Part shown: positions 9,150 to 16,873 of the stretch, piece after piece
How the letters are laid out: each line of letters opens with the position of its first letter
Position numbering within the stretch: position 1 is the stretch's first letter
DNA from: Notoacmeibacter sp.
Lineage (GTDB): Bacteria; Pseudomonadota; Alphaproteobacteria; Rhizobiales; Rhizobiaceae
Assembly (NCBI GenBank): GCA_019912385.1
Contig: JAIOIW010000117.1
Location: forward strand, 33,532 to 97,531
Direction of reading: 5' to 3'
DNA: 64,000 nt
Position numbers and translations under genes: made by a program
The notes under the pieces: generated by a model
What the model saw: the letters and a program-made list of their open reading frames with translations, nothing else
What the model was told of the DNA's origin: nothing
The model's database searches: none

Positions 9150-9178
9150 TTGACATGGGCCAACCCGCGCACTTATAT
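9150..9178 (+). promoter_or_regulatory. Promoter of tRNA-Met
   Basis: A perfect -35 box TTGACA at 9150-9155 is followed after 17 bp by the -10 box TTATAT at 9173-9178. Transcription would start near 9185, about 33 nt before the mature tRNA. Confidence 0.75.
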
Positions 9179-9217
9179 CCGCCCGTCCTGCCGTCGGCCC
9201 CGCCGGCGCGGCCACGG

Positions 9218-9294
9218 GGCGGAGTAGCTCAGTCGGTTAGAGCAGAGGAATCATAATCCTTGTGTCGGGGGTTCGAGTCCCTCCTCCGCTACCA
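9218..9294 (+). tRNA. tRNA-Met (anticodon CAT)
   Basis: This is a 77-nt cloverleaf with encoded CCA. The acceptor stem GGCGGAG/CTCCGCT ends in a G-U pair, which excludes the initiator type. The D stem is GCTC/GAGC, the anticodon loop ATCATAA lies on a GAGGA/TCCTT stem, and the T loop is TTCGAGT. The sequence matches alphaproteobacterial elongator tRNA-Met. Its 3' part (9249 onward) is the attachment site of the genomic island that follows. Confidence 0.95.
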
Positions 9295-9295
9295 A
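9249..9295 (+). repeat. attL of the island (47-bp direct repeat within tRNA-Met)
   Basis: It runs from the anticodon loop of tRNA-Met to one base past CCA and is identical to 24211-24257. Because the tRNA is whole, the element carried the replacement 3' end. Confidence 0.9.
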
Positions 9296-9454
9296 TTTTC
9301 TTAAATTATTTCAGTAAGATAGATCTAATATCGCTACCCTGTGGCCTCGCGCAGATAGCGCTGGGTGCCATTTTGGGTAACACGAGCGCTCGCTTGAATG
9401 CGATGGACAGCACCGGTACGATGCACATCGCGTTGCCTCCAACCGCGGCGAACC

Positions 9455-10039
9455 TTACTCGGCGGCAGTTCCGTATTTCCTCCGCGTGTTTTTTGCTGCC
9501 TGATATGCGTCAGTGACTTGCACGCGAAACCGGAACAAGCTTGCGCTTACACCATACTCGTCTTGAACGGTCTCGATCGTTAGTCCATTGAGGATGATGT
9601 AAATCAGAGCTTTTTTGGGCAGCAAGAGCGTTGCGCCCAACCACTTCGCCTCCTCTTCTATAGCAGGAACGTAGTCTCGCTCTCCATTGGCTTTGATGGG
9701 CGCGGTTAGCGGGTGCCCGAGCACAATGTGTGCGAGTTCGTGGGCGACATCTGAGTTCTGTCGCCTTGGGTGATGGAAATCGTTGTGGACGATCTCCTTG
9801 TAGGTTCCGTCATTTATGGTCACGCCCGAAAACGTGTCCTCGCCGTTTGTCAGCCAAAACGTCTTTATGTCCTCAGGGACGCCGTCATGCGTGGAGAGCG
9901 GCCTCACAGGTATCTCTAGATGTTCAGCAAGTGCTTTGGCATGCAGCGGTGCATGTGGAGCTAGGGACAGCTCCTCCCGGAAGGCGGACGCATAAAACTC
10001 CGATTCCGACTTAAAGCCGTGCCTAAACTTGTTGGCCAC
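9455..10039 (-). CDS. ImmA/IrrE-family metallopeptidase
   Basis: The protein has 194 residues. The zinc motif HELAH lies in SDVAHELAHIVLGHP, and the third ligand glutamate is probably in the following helix (PAIEEEAKWLGATLLLP). ImmA-type peptidases cleave a partner HTH repressor to derepress a mobile element. The partner here is the gene just upstream (10023-10388), which it overlaps by 17 bp. It is the first gene inside the island's left end. Confidence 0.88.
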   Translation of the reverse strand: MANKFRHGFKSESEFYASAFREELSLAPHAPLHAKALAEHLEIPVRPLSTHDGVPEDIKTFWLTNGEDTFSGVTINDGTYKEIVHNDFHHPRRQNSDVAHELAHIVLGHPLTAPIKANGERDYVPAIEEEAKWLGATLLLPKKALIYIILNGLTIETVQDEYGVSASLFRFRVQVTDAYQAAKNTRRKYGTAAE

Positions 10040-10388
10040 GGCGCTTCCTCATCTCTTCGTAAAGGGAGATGATCATTCGTTCCATCATTGCGGATCCTTC
10101 CTTGCCGAGGGCACGATCAGCTCGCAGCAGCGCCGTGATCTCGGCAAGCGTCTCTGGCCTCTGAGGCGTTTCTCCTTCTCGAATATAGAATGACTTCACA
10201 TCGATGCCTGACCAGGATGCAAGCGCCGCTAGGCTATCAACGTCAGGCCGCTTCCCTTGGCCCATCCTCGTCAGTGTCGAAGGGGAGACGCCAGTTTTTT
10301 CGGCAACCTTCTTCCAGGTTATGCCCAATGAGTTTCTGTGGGCATCAAGCGCCGCATAGAAACCTTCAGCGTCAAAAAAATTCGACAT
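10023..10388 (-). CDS. XRE-family HTH repressor, partner of ImmA/IrrE
   Basis: The protein has 121 residues. The HTH is ITWKKVAEKTGVSPSTLTRMGQGKRPDVDSLAALASW, followed by a charged C-terminal tail. An ORF starts at 10457, but the ATG at 10388 has a strong GAGGAG ribosome site 4-9 nt upstream. It probably binds the 44-bp palindrome at 10407-10450, repressing itself and perhaps the divergent ubiquitin-like operon, with cleavage by the downstream peptidase as the switch. Confidence 0.88.
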   Translation of the reverse strand: MSNFFDAEGFYAALDAHRNSLGITWKKVAEKTGVSPSTLTRMGQGKRPDVDSLAALASWSGIDVKSFYIREGETPQRPETLAEITALLRADRALGKEGSAMMERMIISLYEEMRKRRGQQV

Positions 10389-10406
10389 ATGCTCCTCATT
10401 TGCGAT

Positions 10407-10450
10407 CTTGCAATTATCCTCGAATCGGCTATCGTTCGAGAAATTGCAAG
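10407..10450. promoter_or_regulatory. Palindromic operator between repressor and ubiquitin-like operon
   Basis: Nested inverted repeats: CTTGCAATT (10407-10415) pairs with AATTGCAAG (10442-10450), and CTCGA (10419-10423) pairs with TCGAG (10436-10440). A further half-site GCAATT lies at about 10454-10459 and again near 10472. It sits 18 bp from the repressor start. Confidence 0.65.
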
Positions 10451-10525
10451 TTAGCAATTATCTATCTTAGGTGCAATTGGCCGCACATGACATGGTCGGG
10501 GCCGGGCTGGTGAAAGGAACGCCAT

Positions 10526-10750
10526 ATGACAAACAAGAACCAGTATGTCGTGAGGAACGGCAAGAATTGGGGTGTTCGCGGTGAAGGCAACGAACGCCTC
10601 ACACGTACCTTCGAAACGCAGCGCGAGGCCATCGATTTTGGCCGTGAGATCGCTCGCAATCAGGGGTCTGAGTTGCGCATTCAGGGCCGTGATGCACGGT
10701 TCCGCGAAGCGTGGAGCTACGGGAATGATCCTTTTCCACCGAAGGGCTGA
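10526..10750 (+). CDS. DUF2188 family protein
   Basis: The protein has 74 residues. The pattern YVVRNGKNWGVRGEGNERLTRTFETQREAIDFGREIARNQGSEL matches DUF2188, a small beta-beta-alpha fold found in mobile elements and conjugative contexts. RIQGRDARFREAWSYG is its conserved end. The function is unknown. An AGGA ribosome site lies 8 nt upstream. It is the first gene of the operon with the ubiquitin-like protein 37 bp downstream, so it may be an accessory or target. Confidence 0.75.
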   Translation: MTNKNQYVVRNGKNWGVRGEGNERLTRTFETQREAIDFGREIARNQGSELRIQGRDARFREAWSYGNDPFPPKG

Positions 10751-10787
10751 CGTCGAGAAACCTGTCACTGCTATGAGGTAAGCAATT

Positions 10788-11039
10788 ATGGCCGGAAAGC
10801 CTGAGAAAACTGTCACCATTACGGTCAATCAAGACAACCATGAGGTGCCCAGGGAGAAGATCTCGTACGACGAGGTCGTCGCTCTCTACCTATCCGACGG
10901 CGGGGCAGGATCCACCGAATATTTGATCAAGTATTCTCGCGGTCATTCCAACAATGTGAGCGGGACGCTTGCGCCTGGTAACGAGGTGATGGTGAAAGAT
11001 GGAATGCGATTCAGAGTTTCGGGCACTGGCGAGTCGTAA
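10788..11039 (+). CDS. Ubiquitin-like protein with one 'multiubiquitin' domain
   Basis: The protein has 83 residues and is a predicted beta-grasp: VTITVNQDNHEVPREKISYDEVVALY, then EYLIKYSRGHSNNVSGTLAPGNEVMVKDGMRFRVSGTGES. The motif Y-x-x-x-Y-S-R-G and the ending V-K-x-G-M-x-F-x-V are the signature of the bacterial Multi_ubiq (PF14452) family. It would be the modifier adenylated by the ThiF protein encoded next. The C-terminus is not Gly-Gly but ends T-G-E-S, so processing may come first. The GAGG ribosome site is well placed. The stop overlaps the E1/E2 gene by 41 bp. Confidence 0.83.
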   Translation: MAGKPEKTVTITVNQDNHEVPREKISYDEVVALYLSDGGAGSTEYLIKYSRGHSNNVSGTLAPGNEVMVKDGMRFRVSGTGES

Positions 11040-12204
11040 TCTGTTCGTCCAGAACCTCGAAGAACAAGGTTATCTAATTGATTTCGTCGGGGGCTACTTC
11101 TTAATTTATGGCCTGCCCTATCTCAACGAGCGGGGTGAGCTTGTGTACGGCGACTGGGCAAGTCCAGTCGACTTGTCCGCCGAAGGAGTTCTCGCTCCAC
11201 CGAGCGATCACCAGGCTTGGTTTCGAGGGGAGCGCCCACACGACCAGAATGGCCGCCAATTACGGCTTGGGGGTGGAGCGAACAGAATCAACGTGGGCGA
11301 GGGCTTTGAGACGAACTATTCGTTCTCCTATAAGCTTCTCGACGCGGCTGGGCGGGCTCGCCCGTACGCTTCTTTCGAAGAGAAAGTGCAGACTTATCTC
11401 GACACAATTACCGGTCCCGCATTGGCAGCGTTTCCGGATACGACGCCGCTTCGAGCCATTGAGGTGAAGGCCGCAGAACAAGGCACCCCACTGCGCTTCC
11501 CCGACACGTTGTCCTCAAGGTACCATATGAACGATTTGTCGAGACTGCTTGAGGGAAAGAGGGTCGCGATCATTGGGCTTGGCGGTACCGGCTCCTACAT
11601 TCTGGACTTTATCGCCCGCACTCACCTTGCCGAGATTGCCTTGTTCGATGACGACAAGGTGCACATGCACACTATCTTCCGCTTTCCGGGTTTCATTCCG
11701 GGAGTGATCGGTATGCTGAAGGTTGACGCCCTGTTTAAGCAATATGCAAACTGGCATTCCAACATCACTCCTGTCCCTGAGCGAGTCACAGAGGCAAATA
11801 TTGAGCGGCTTCGGGACTTTGATTTTGTTTTCTTGGCAATTGACCACGGCCCGTCCCGCATCTTCCTTGCCGATTGGCTAAGCACGAGTGGTATTCCCTT
11901 TGTGGACTGCGGCATGGGGCTGAACCGGGCACCGGTCGGTTTGAACGGGGTCGTAAGGGTCACCGGCGTGGATAGGGCGGCCTATGAAGCCACGGCACGA
12001 ACTGTCTTTTTGCCTGGCGGCGACCCTGAGGGTGGCGAGTATCGGCGGCAGGGTCAGATCGCGGAATTGAACGCCCTCAACGCGGCCTTGGCGGTGGTCC
12101 GGTTTAAACAGCATTTTGCGATCTATGACCGCCTAGATGAGGCCGCGTCGATCATCCTTGAGACGTCGTCCTCCGAACTCGACAGACCGAACGTTGTCCC
12201 ATGA
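10999..12204 (+). CDS. E2/E1-like fusion: DUF6791 plus ThiF adenylyltransferase
   Basis: The protein has 401 residues. Residues 10-150 resemble DUF6791 (GYLIDFVGGYFLIYGLPYLNERGELVYG, then DHQAWFRGERPHDQNG), regarded as a diverged E2-like domain. Residues 180-390 are a ThiF/E1 adenylation domain with nucleotide loop GLGGTG (193-198), D217-D219 and K241. There are only two cysteines, C3 and C304 (VDCGMGLN), so a canonical E2 cysteine is absent. It overlaps the Ubl gene by 41 bp and the DUF6527 gene by 4 bp, showing tight coupling. The gene set matches the Bub-type (bacterial ubiquitination-like) operons. Confidence 0.85.
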   Translation: MECDSEFRALASRNLFVQNLEEQGYLIDFVGGYFLIYGLPYLNERGELVYGDWASPVDLSAEGVLAPPSDHQAWFRGERPHDQNGRQLRLGGGANRINVGEGFETNYSFSYKLLDAAGRARPYASFEEKVQTYLDTITGPALAAFPDTTPLRAIEVKAAEQGTPLRFPDTLSSRYHMNDLSRLLEGKRVAIIGLGGTGSYILDFIARTHLAEIALFDDDKVHMHTIFRFPGFIPGVIGMLKVDALFKQYANWHSNITPVPERVTEANIERLRDFDFVFLAIDHGPSRIFLADWLSTSGIPFVDCGMGLNRAPVGLNGVVRVTGVDRAAYEATARTVFLPGGDPEGGEYRRQGQIAELNALNAALAVVRFKQHFAIYDRLDEAASIILETSSSELDRPNVVP

Positions 12205-12608
12205 AGTATCGATACCTACTGGTGGACCGTATCCCTGCAAAGATGCAAGAAGGCGTCGTGTACCACACCGAAGAATATGAACTGGCCGGGCTGCTTTGCG
12301 CCTGCGGCTGCGGTCACCGGATCACTCTGTTGGTGCCAGACAGTCACCAAGTCCGGGATGAAGGCGGCTACGCTACGATCCGCCCGTCAGTTGGCGTTTT
12401 CGATGCACCTTGCAAGTCGCACTACGTCATCAGTGCTGGCAATGTTCAATGGCTCCCCGCATTCACGAGTGCTCAAGCAGCCAATATCATGCACGCGCAG
12501 ATCGCTCGACATGTTGCAGCAGACGCAAGGCCGGCCACTTGGTGGAAGAAAGCGAAGGCAGCAGTGCTCAGCCTGCTCAGCAAGTTGCGGAGCCTCTTCG
12601 CAAGGTAG
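12201..12608 (+). CDS. DUF6527 family protein of the ubiquitin-like operon
   Basis: The protein has 135 residues. The conserved core is LLCACGCGHRITLLVP (C33, C35, C37, H39) plus PSVGVFDAPCKSHYVISAGNVQW (C71, S73, H74), which looks like a metal site with a nearby catalytic serine or histidine. DUF6527 genes accompany Multi_ubiq/DUF6791-ThiF genes and have been proposed to act as a deconjugating or processing peptidase. The C-terminal 35 residues are basic and hydrophobic (KKAKAAVLSLLSKLRSLFAR), possibly membrane-binding. Its ATG overlaps the E1/E2 stop codon (ATGA). Confidence 0.83.
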   Translation: MKYRYLLVDRIPAKMQEGVVYHTEEYELAGLLCACGCGHRITLLVPDSHQVRDEGGYATIRPSVGVFDAPCKSHYVISAGNVQWLPAFTSAQAANIMHAQIARHVAADARPATWWKKAKAAVLSLLSKLRSLFAR

Positions 12609-12678
12609 TGGTCACATTCTCCTTAGTGGCTTTGGCACCGCACCGCCTCCAATTTATCGGCAGACAGGGCTCTCGCTT

Positions 12679-12727
12679 CCCGACATATAAGACGAAAAAA
12701 ACCGTGTGTTAGGGTATCATTTGTAGC
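12679..12727. repeat. 49-bp imperfect repeat, left copy
   Basis: It matches 21625-21673 in direct orientation at 42 of 49 positions. Both copies contain inverted arms (CCCGACAYA and TGTGTYRGGG) around an A-rich centre. It lies in the 280-bp gap between the ubiquitin-like operon and the methyltransferase gene. It may be an attachment site of a nested element or an operator. Confidence 0.75.
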
Positions 12728-12888
12728 AGAAACAAATCAAGGTTTCTGAAAAGTGGGAACGCCTTCTAAATGAAGGGACTAGGAAAATTTTCCATTCCTT
12801 AAGGATTCCTATTTGGTTCTGAACTTGCTATTCGACTGTCCTGTCGAATTTCGACCGATAGAACGCTATCGACGCAGAGGGGCCAATC

Positions 12889-14535
12889 GTGAAGTTTATG
12901 GAGAACCAGACGGCCCAAAAGCTGCGGGGTGGCTATTACACCCCCCTCGATCTCGCTTCTTTCATCGCCCGCTGGATTGCAGAACTCAAGCCCGAGAAGG
13001 TCCTCGAACCTAGTTGCGGCGATGGCGCATTTTTTCAGGCAATGGCCGATGTTGGTGCTTTCGAGAAGTCGGCCATAACCGGCTTTGAGCTTAACGAGGG
13101 CGAGGCCGGGAAGGCCGCGCGGCGCGCGAAGGACCTCCGCCTGTGGGATGCGACAGTGCACTCCGAGGACTTCCTCGGTTGGGCCATCGCCAACATGGGC
13201 AACGGAGGTGAGCGATTCGATGCGGTCGTCGGCAACCCTCCGTTCGTCCGCTACCAGTTCCTGCCACCCGAGTTTCAGGTACGCGCCGCCGCGATCTTCG
13301 ATGAACTCGGGCTCAAGTTCACGAAGCATACCAATGCTTGGGTGTCTTTCATCCTCGCCTCCATGTCGCTGCTTCGCCCCGGCGGGCGGCTCGCGATGGT
13401 CGTTCCGGCCGAGATAATCCACGTTACTCACGCCCAATCGCTGCGCAGCTACCTCGGCAAGGAATGTCGGCGGCTCGTCATCATCGACCCAAAAGAACTT
13501 TGGTTCGACGGGACGCTGCAAGGGGCGGTTATCTTAATGGCCGAGAAGCGCAGCGGCCCAAGGCAGAAGGCGGAGGGCCTCGGCATGGTTCCCGTTCGCG
13601 GTCGTGAGTTCCTCCGCCGCTCGCCATCTGAGGTGTTCGCGGAGCCCCAATCCATCAACGGCAAGACCGTCGCAGGCAAGTGGACGCGGGCGCTGCTGGA
13701 CCTTGAAACCCGGGAGCTCTTTGACGAGCTCGAGGCTCACTCCGAGGTGCATCGCTTTGAGGACATCGCCCACGTGGACGTGGGCATCGTCACCGGGGCC
13801 AACAAGTTCTTCCTCGTTCCTAACGAGACGGTCACGACATATGGGCTGAGCAAGTACGCGCACCCGATGTTCGGCCGGAGCGAGCACTGCCCGGGCATCA
13901 TCTATGACGAGCGCCAGCACGCCGCGAATGCCGAGAAGGGAAGTCCAACGAACTTCCTATGGTTCGATGATGCGCCCAACAAGATGTCGAATCAGGCACG
14001 TCAGTACATCGAACGTGGCGAGGCAGAAAAGCTTCACACTCGGTATAAATGTCGCATTCGCGCTCCCTGGTACAAGGTGCCCTCGGTCTATTCGACTGAG
14101 GTGGGGATGCTAAAACGATGCCACGACACACCACGCCTGATACTGAATAAGATCGGGGCCTACACAACGGACACGGCCTATCGTATCCGCACACGTGAGG
14201 TCGAGGGCGAGCGGCTCGTCGGATGCTTCATCAATCCGCTCACGGCCCTCAGTGCGGAACTTGAAGGGCGGCACTACGGCGGCGGCGTCTTGGAGCTTAT
14301 TCCCTCCGAGATTGAGCGCCTACTGATTCCATTGCCCAAGGTGGTAGATCTGGACCTCGAGGGGCTGGATGCCTCTATCCGCGATCGGCCCACGCACGAG
14401 ACGCTCGAGCAGCAGGGCAAAGTTGTCCTCGGAGCGCTTGGCATTTCGAGAGCGAAGCAGGCTAGCGCGCTCGCAGGGTGGCGCAAGCTACGCGACCGAC
14501 GCCACCGCACCTCGACCGAGGCGCTCGAGGTCTAG
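12889..14535 (+). CDS. N6-adenine DNA methyltransferase (Eco57I-like)
   Basis: The protein has 548 residues. Motif X GGYYTP (14-19), motif I LEPSCGDGAFF (39-49) and motif IV NPPF (116-119) define an N6-adenine methylase of the Eco57I/TaqI type, with a target-recognition region in the C-terminal half (residues 300-500). The start is GTG at 12889, with a GAGGGG ribosome site; an ATG follows at 12898. A PLD-type nuclease gene is convergent and overlaps by 4 bp, so this is probably the modification subunit of a type II-like R-M system. The specificity is unknown. Confidence 0.88.
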   Translation: MKFMENQTAQKLRGGYYTPLDLASFIARWIAELKPEKVLEPSCGDGAFFQAMADVGAFEKSAITGFELNEGEAGKAARRAKDLRLWDATVHSEDFLGWAIANMGNGGERFDAVVGNPPFVRYQFLPPEFQVRAAAIFDELGLKFTKHTNAWVSFILASMSLLRPGGRLAMVVPAEIIHVTHAQSLRSYLGKECRRLVIIDPKELWFDGTLQGAVILMAEKRSGPRQKAEGLGMVPVRGREFLRRSPSEVFAEPQSINGKTVAGKWTRALLDLETRELFDELEAHSEVHRFEDIAHVDVGIVTGANKFFLVPNETVTTYGLSKYAHPMFGRSEHCPGIIYDERQHAANAEKGSPTNFLWFDDAPNKMSNQARQYIERGEAEKLHTRYKCRIRAPWYKVPSVYSTEVGMLKRCHDTPRLILNKIGAYTTDTAYRIRTREVEGERLVGCFINPLTALSAELEGRHYGGGVLELIPSEIERLLIPLPKVVDLDLEGLDASIRDRPTHETLEQQGKVVLGALGISRAKQASALAGWRKLRDRRHRTSTEALEV

Positions 14536-15683
14536 TTGATCTCAATTACAAAGCGGGTTTGCGCGTTGCCGGGCTCATAGAGCTTCAACGAGCGACCGAC
14601 CAACCCCTGCTGCTTAATATGACTGGTGGCACCGGCCCAATGCAGGCCAGTAGTGTAGTTGCCCTGACCTGCTGCCCACGCCGGTTTGTGACTCAGGGTC
14701 AGGTCGAAGTCGCCCACATACACGCCTGCGATAATCAGTGAAATTGGAACGTCTGCGACATCCTTCCGCTTGGCAGCATCATAGGTCCAGTTCAGCTGCG
14801 AAAAGACTTGGTTCCGAAAGTAGGTCTTCTGGTCGATCGTCTGCCCATTCACTTGGTATCCGGCCTGGGTCAATCTCAGAACTCCCGGCACATTGCTACC
14901 CTGATTTAGCTGCAAGTCCGAAGATGGAAGGGTTGGCTTCACCCACACCAAATGGCCAAACGTCGGTGGGGCGGGGACGGTGACCGCGCCGCCACCAGCC
15001 GCGGCGGGCTTGGGCTTCCGGGCCTTCTTCTTCGGGGTTGGAGTTAGGGGAAGGACGATTGGTGCCTTACTTGTCTGAGACCCCTGTTTGCCCGCGCCGT
15101 AGGCGGTCTGTGTCTTCGGGTTGCGCTCATCCTCGAGCAAACCCTGCCTCATCAAATCGACTATCTGGCGGCCGGAGATGATCTGGAAACAGTGAATTGG
15201 GTGATTCGCCACGAGGTCCTGAAAGCCATTGAGAAAGCCGTCCACAAAGTTGTTGTCTGACTGATCGTTCAAGTCGAGCTCGAGGTCGGCGCCAGCTTCG
15301 ATGTTGTTGAATAGGCCGGGGTGGGTGAGATTCGCGCTGCCAATGATCGCCCGCGCCCGAACGACACCCTTCGCCAAAAACAGTTTCGGATGGAAGATAC
15401 GGCTTCGGGTGGCCGTGTCCACTCCATAGAGATTGACGCCGAGCCGCAACAGCGCAGCGAGTGCCTGTGCCGTGGTCGAGCCGTTTCGTACACCAATGAA
15501 AGCGCGGCATTGGCCGGCTACGGGCGCCAGCGCCGCCGAAACGGCGCCCACGCCGGCCGAATTGGCAAAGGCCGAAGACAGGAGGAGTTCTGTCATCCAA
15601 GGCTCTCCAACCAACGAGCCTAACTGGTTTACGTGCTGATGGCCTGCCATTATCGGCTGAAATATCGGTCGAACTTGCGCCAT
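14532..15683 (-). CDS. PLD/HKD-family nuclease, probable restriction enzyme
   Basis: The protein has 383 residues. One HKD half-motif is present: H98-P-K100 (RIFHPKLFLAKG) and GSANLT (115-120); the aspartate of HxKx4D is replaced. One motif per chain means two chains would form the active site, as in BfiI. A proline/lysine-rich linker (about 195-225) leads to a C-terminal beta-rich domain that could bind DNA. The ORF opens at a TTG at 15695, but the ATG at 15683 follows GGGGAAACAA. It is convergent with the methyltransferase, implying an R-M pair. Confidence 0.83.
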   Translation of the reverse strand: MAQVRPIFQPIMAGHQHVNQLGSLVGEPWMTELLLSSAFANSAGVGAVSAALAPVAGQCRAFIGVRNGSTTAQALAALLRLGVNLYGVDTATRSRIFHPKLFLAKGVVRARAIIGSANLTHPGLFNNIEAGADLELDLNDQSDNNFVDGFLNGFQDLVANHPIHCFQIISGRQIVDLMRQGLLEDERNPKTQTAYGAGKQGSQTSKAPIVLPLTPTPKKKARKPKPAAAGGGAVTVPAPPTFGHLVWVKPTLPSSDLQLNQGSNVPGVLRLTQAGYQVNGQTIDQKTYFRNQVFSQLNWTYDAAKRKDVADVPISLIIAGVYVGDFDLTLSHKPAWAAGQGNYTTGLHWAGATSHIKQQGLVGRSLKLYEPGNAQTRFVIEIN

Positions 15684-15937
15684 TTGTTTCCCCAATTCCG
15701 TCTGGAATTGTTAAGGGCGAAACAATTCATTGACCAGCCCCGATAGAAACAAGGAAGGGGGCTCGACAAGCCGTCATTTGCTCGAAGGGCGCGCCCCCGG
15801 CTGGGTTTTAATGAGTAACAGCCCAGGGTCGTCACCCTATTGTTGCATACGGGTCACGACATCTCCAAGCTCCCATATCTGACCAAAAAGAAAGGCGGCT
15901 CCGAAGAACCGCCTTCGATGGGTGATGAGGCGTGCGT
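15684..15937. other. Intergenic region without recognisable gene
   Basis: It contains the promoter of the PLD nuclease gene and the region downstream of the small leftward gene. I see no repeat, RNA gene or convincing ORF. Confidence 0.35.
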
Positions 15938-16144
15938 CTATTTCGCGACGGCGACCCGCGCTTCCTTCTCGCCTGCCGATCCCTTCACCCACTGCCAAGG
16001 CGTACGGGATTTGTGGGTTTTGGCGAGTTCGGGGAACTTCTTCGCGTCGCGCACGGCAGCGCGCAGGCGCTCGCGGCATTCGCGCGGATCAAGCTTCAGT
16101 TCGGCGCAGAGCTGCTTGAGGGTGATGATTTCCGTGATGGCCAT
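15938..16144 (-). CDS. Small conserved hypothetical protein
   Basis: The protein has 68 residues. The N-terminal TLKQLCAELKLDPRECRERLRAAV reads as a helical, HTH-like segment; PELAKTHKSRTPWQWVKGSAGEKEA follows. I recognise the pattern from alphaproteobacterial hypothetical proteins but know no function. It is alone, with short gaps on both sides, and could be a DNA-binding accessory of the island. Confidence 0.65.
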   Translation of the reverse strand: MAITEIITLKQLCAELKLDPRECRERLRAAVRDAKKFPELAKTHKSRTPWQWVKGSAGEKEARVAVAK

Positions 16145-16222
16145 GTGATCGTCTCCTATTGGCGTTGCAGACGATCTTTCTATTAAGATGGCCGATGCGG
16201 GTGTGTCAGGGAAAAATCCAAA

Positions 16223-16486
16223 TCAGCCCTGGGAATTTTTTGGCGCGTCAACCGTGGCAAGCACGGTGTGAAATAGATTGCCCGGATCGGCGTCGATTGC
16301 CTTTGCCAACACAATGAATTCCACAACATCGATGCGCCGTTCGGCACCCTCGACCTTCGCCACATAGGACTGTGGCTTCCCCAGCCTGTTGGCAACCTCT
16401 TGTTGGGTAAGCCCGGCTTTCTGCCGCGCCTCCAAGAGGATCGCGGTTAGCACGCGATATTCATCTGTATGGATCGATCTCGGCAA
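16223..16486 (-). CDS. XRE-family HTH regulator
   Basis: The protein has 87 residues. A complete HTH, ARQKAGLTQQEVANRLGKPQSYVAKVEGAERRIDVVEFIVLAKAI, fills most of the chain. Translation probably begins at TTG (16486) because GAGGTGA lies 6-8 nt upstream and no ATG is available before the HTH. Small XRE proteins of this kind can act as controller proteins of restriction systems, and the R-M pair is 0.5 kb away. It overlaps the opposing ORF region only upstream of that gene's likely start. Confidence 0.8.
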   Translation of the reverse strand: MPRSIHTDEYRVLTAILLEARQKAGLTQQEVANRLGKPQSYVAKVEGAERRIDVVEFIVLAKAIDADPGNLFHTVLATVDAPKNSQG

Positions 16487-16582
16487 GCGCTCACCTCAAC
16501 TGCGAGCGCCAGAGCTAATCCTATTTTAGAATTATCCCATTTTGGGTTATTGTATTTGGCGTTCAACGTCGAGCACGAACCC

Positions 16583-16873
16583 ATGACCACAGTACTCATA
16601 GACTACGCACCGCTTTTTGCTTTCATCGGGCTTATCTGCGGTGTCGCGATCTGGCACGCGTGGGACTTTCGCCTTCGCCCCTTGTTCATTCCTAAAGCCG
16701 AGATCAACGCCGTCGTGAACGAACTCATCGCCAAGCACGGACCGCGCGCCGAGGAGATGGCTTATATCGAGGAGGATCGGGCGTGGCGCTACTCCAACAC
16801 CTACGACCAGGGGAAATGGCGCCGAGTGCGTCGTGAGCTATGGCGCAGGTACCGTCGAGGCGAATGGGAATAG
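16583..16873 (+). CDS. Small membrane protein, unknown
   Basis: The protein has 96 residues from the ATG at 16583. One membrane segment (about 10-28, APLFAFIGLICGVAIWHAW) is followed by a highly basic, tryptophan- and arginine-rich tail (WRRVRRELWRRYRRGEWE). The ORF extends upstream to 16469, but that part overlaps the HTH promoter and has no ribosome site. There are no recognisable relatives. Confidence 0.5.
   Translation: MTTVLIDYAPLFAFIGLICGVAIWHAWDFRLRPLFIPKAEINAVVNELIAKHGPRAEEMAYIEEDRAWRYSNTYDQGKWRRVRRELWRRYRRGEWE

Noticed and set aside
9295..9454. Integrase or excisionase remnant next to attL
   Set aside because: No protein-like ORF between the tRNA and the ImmA gene; only unsupported short frames.
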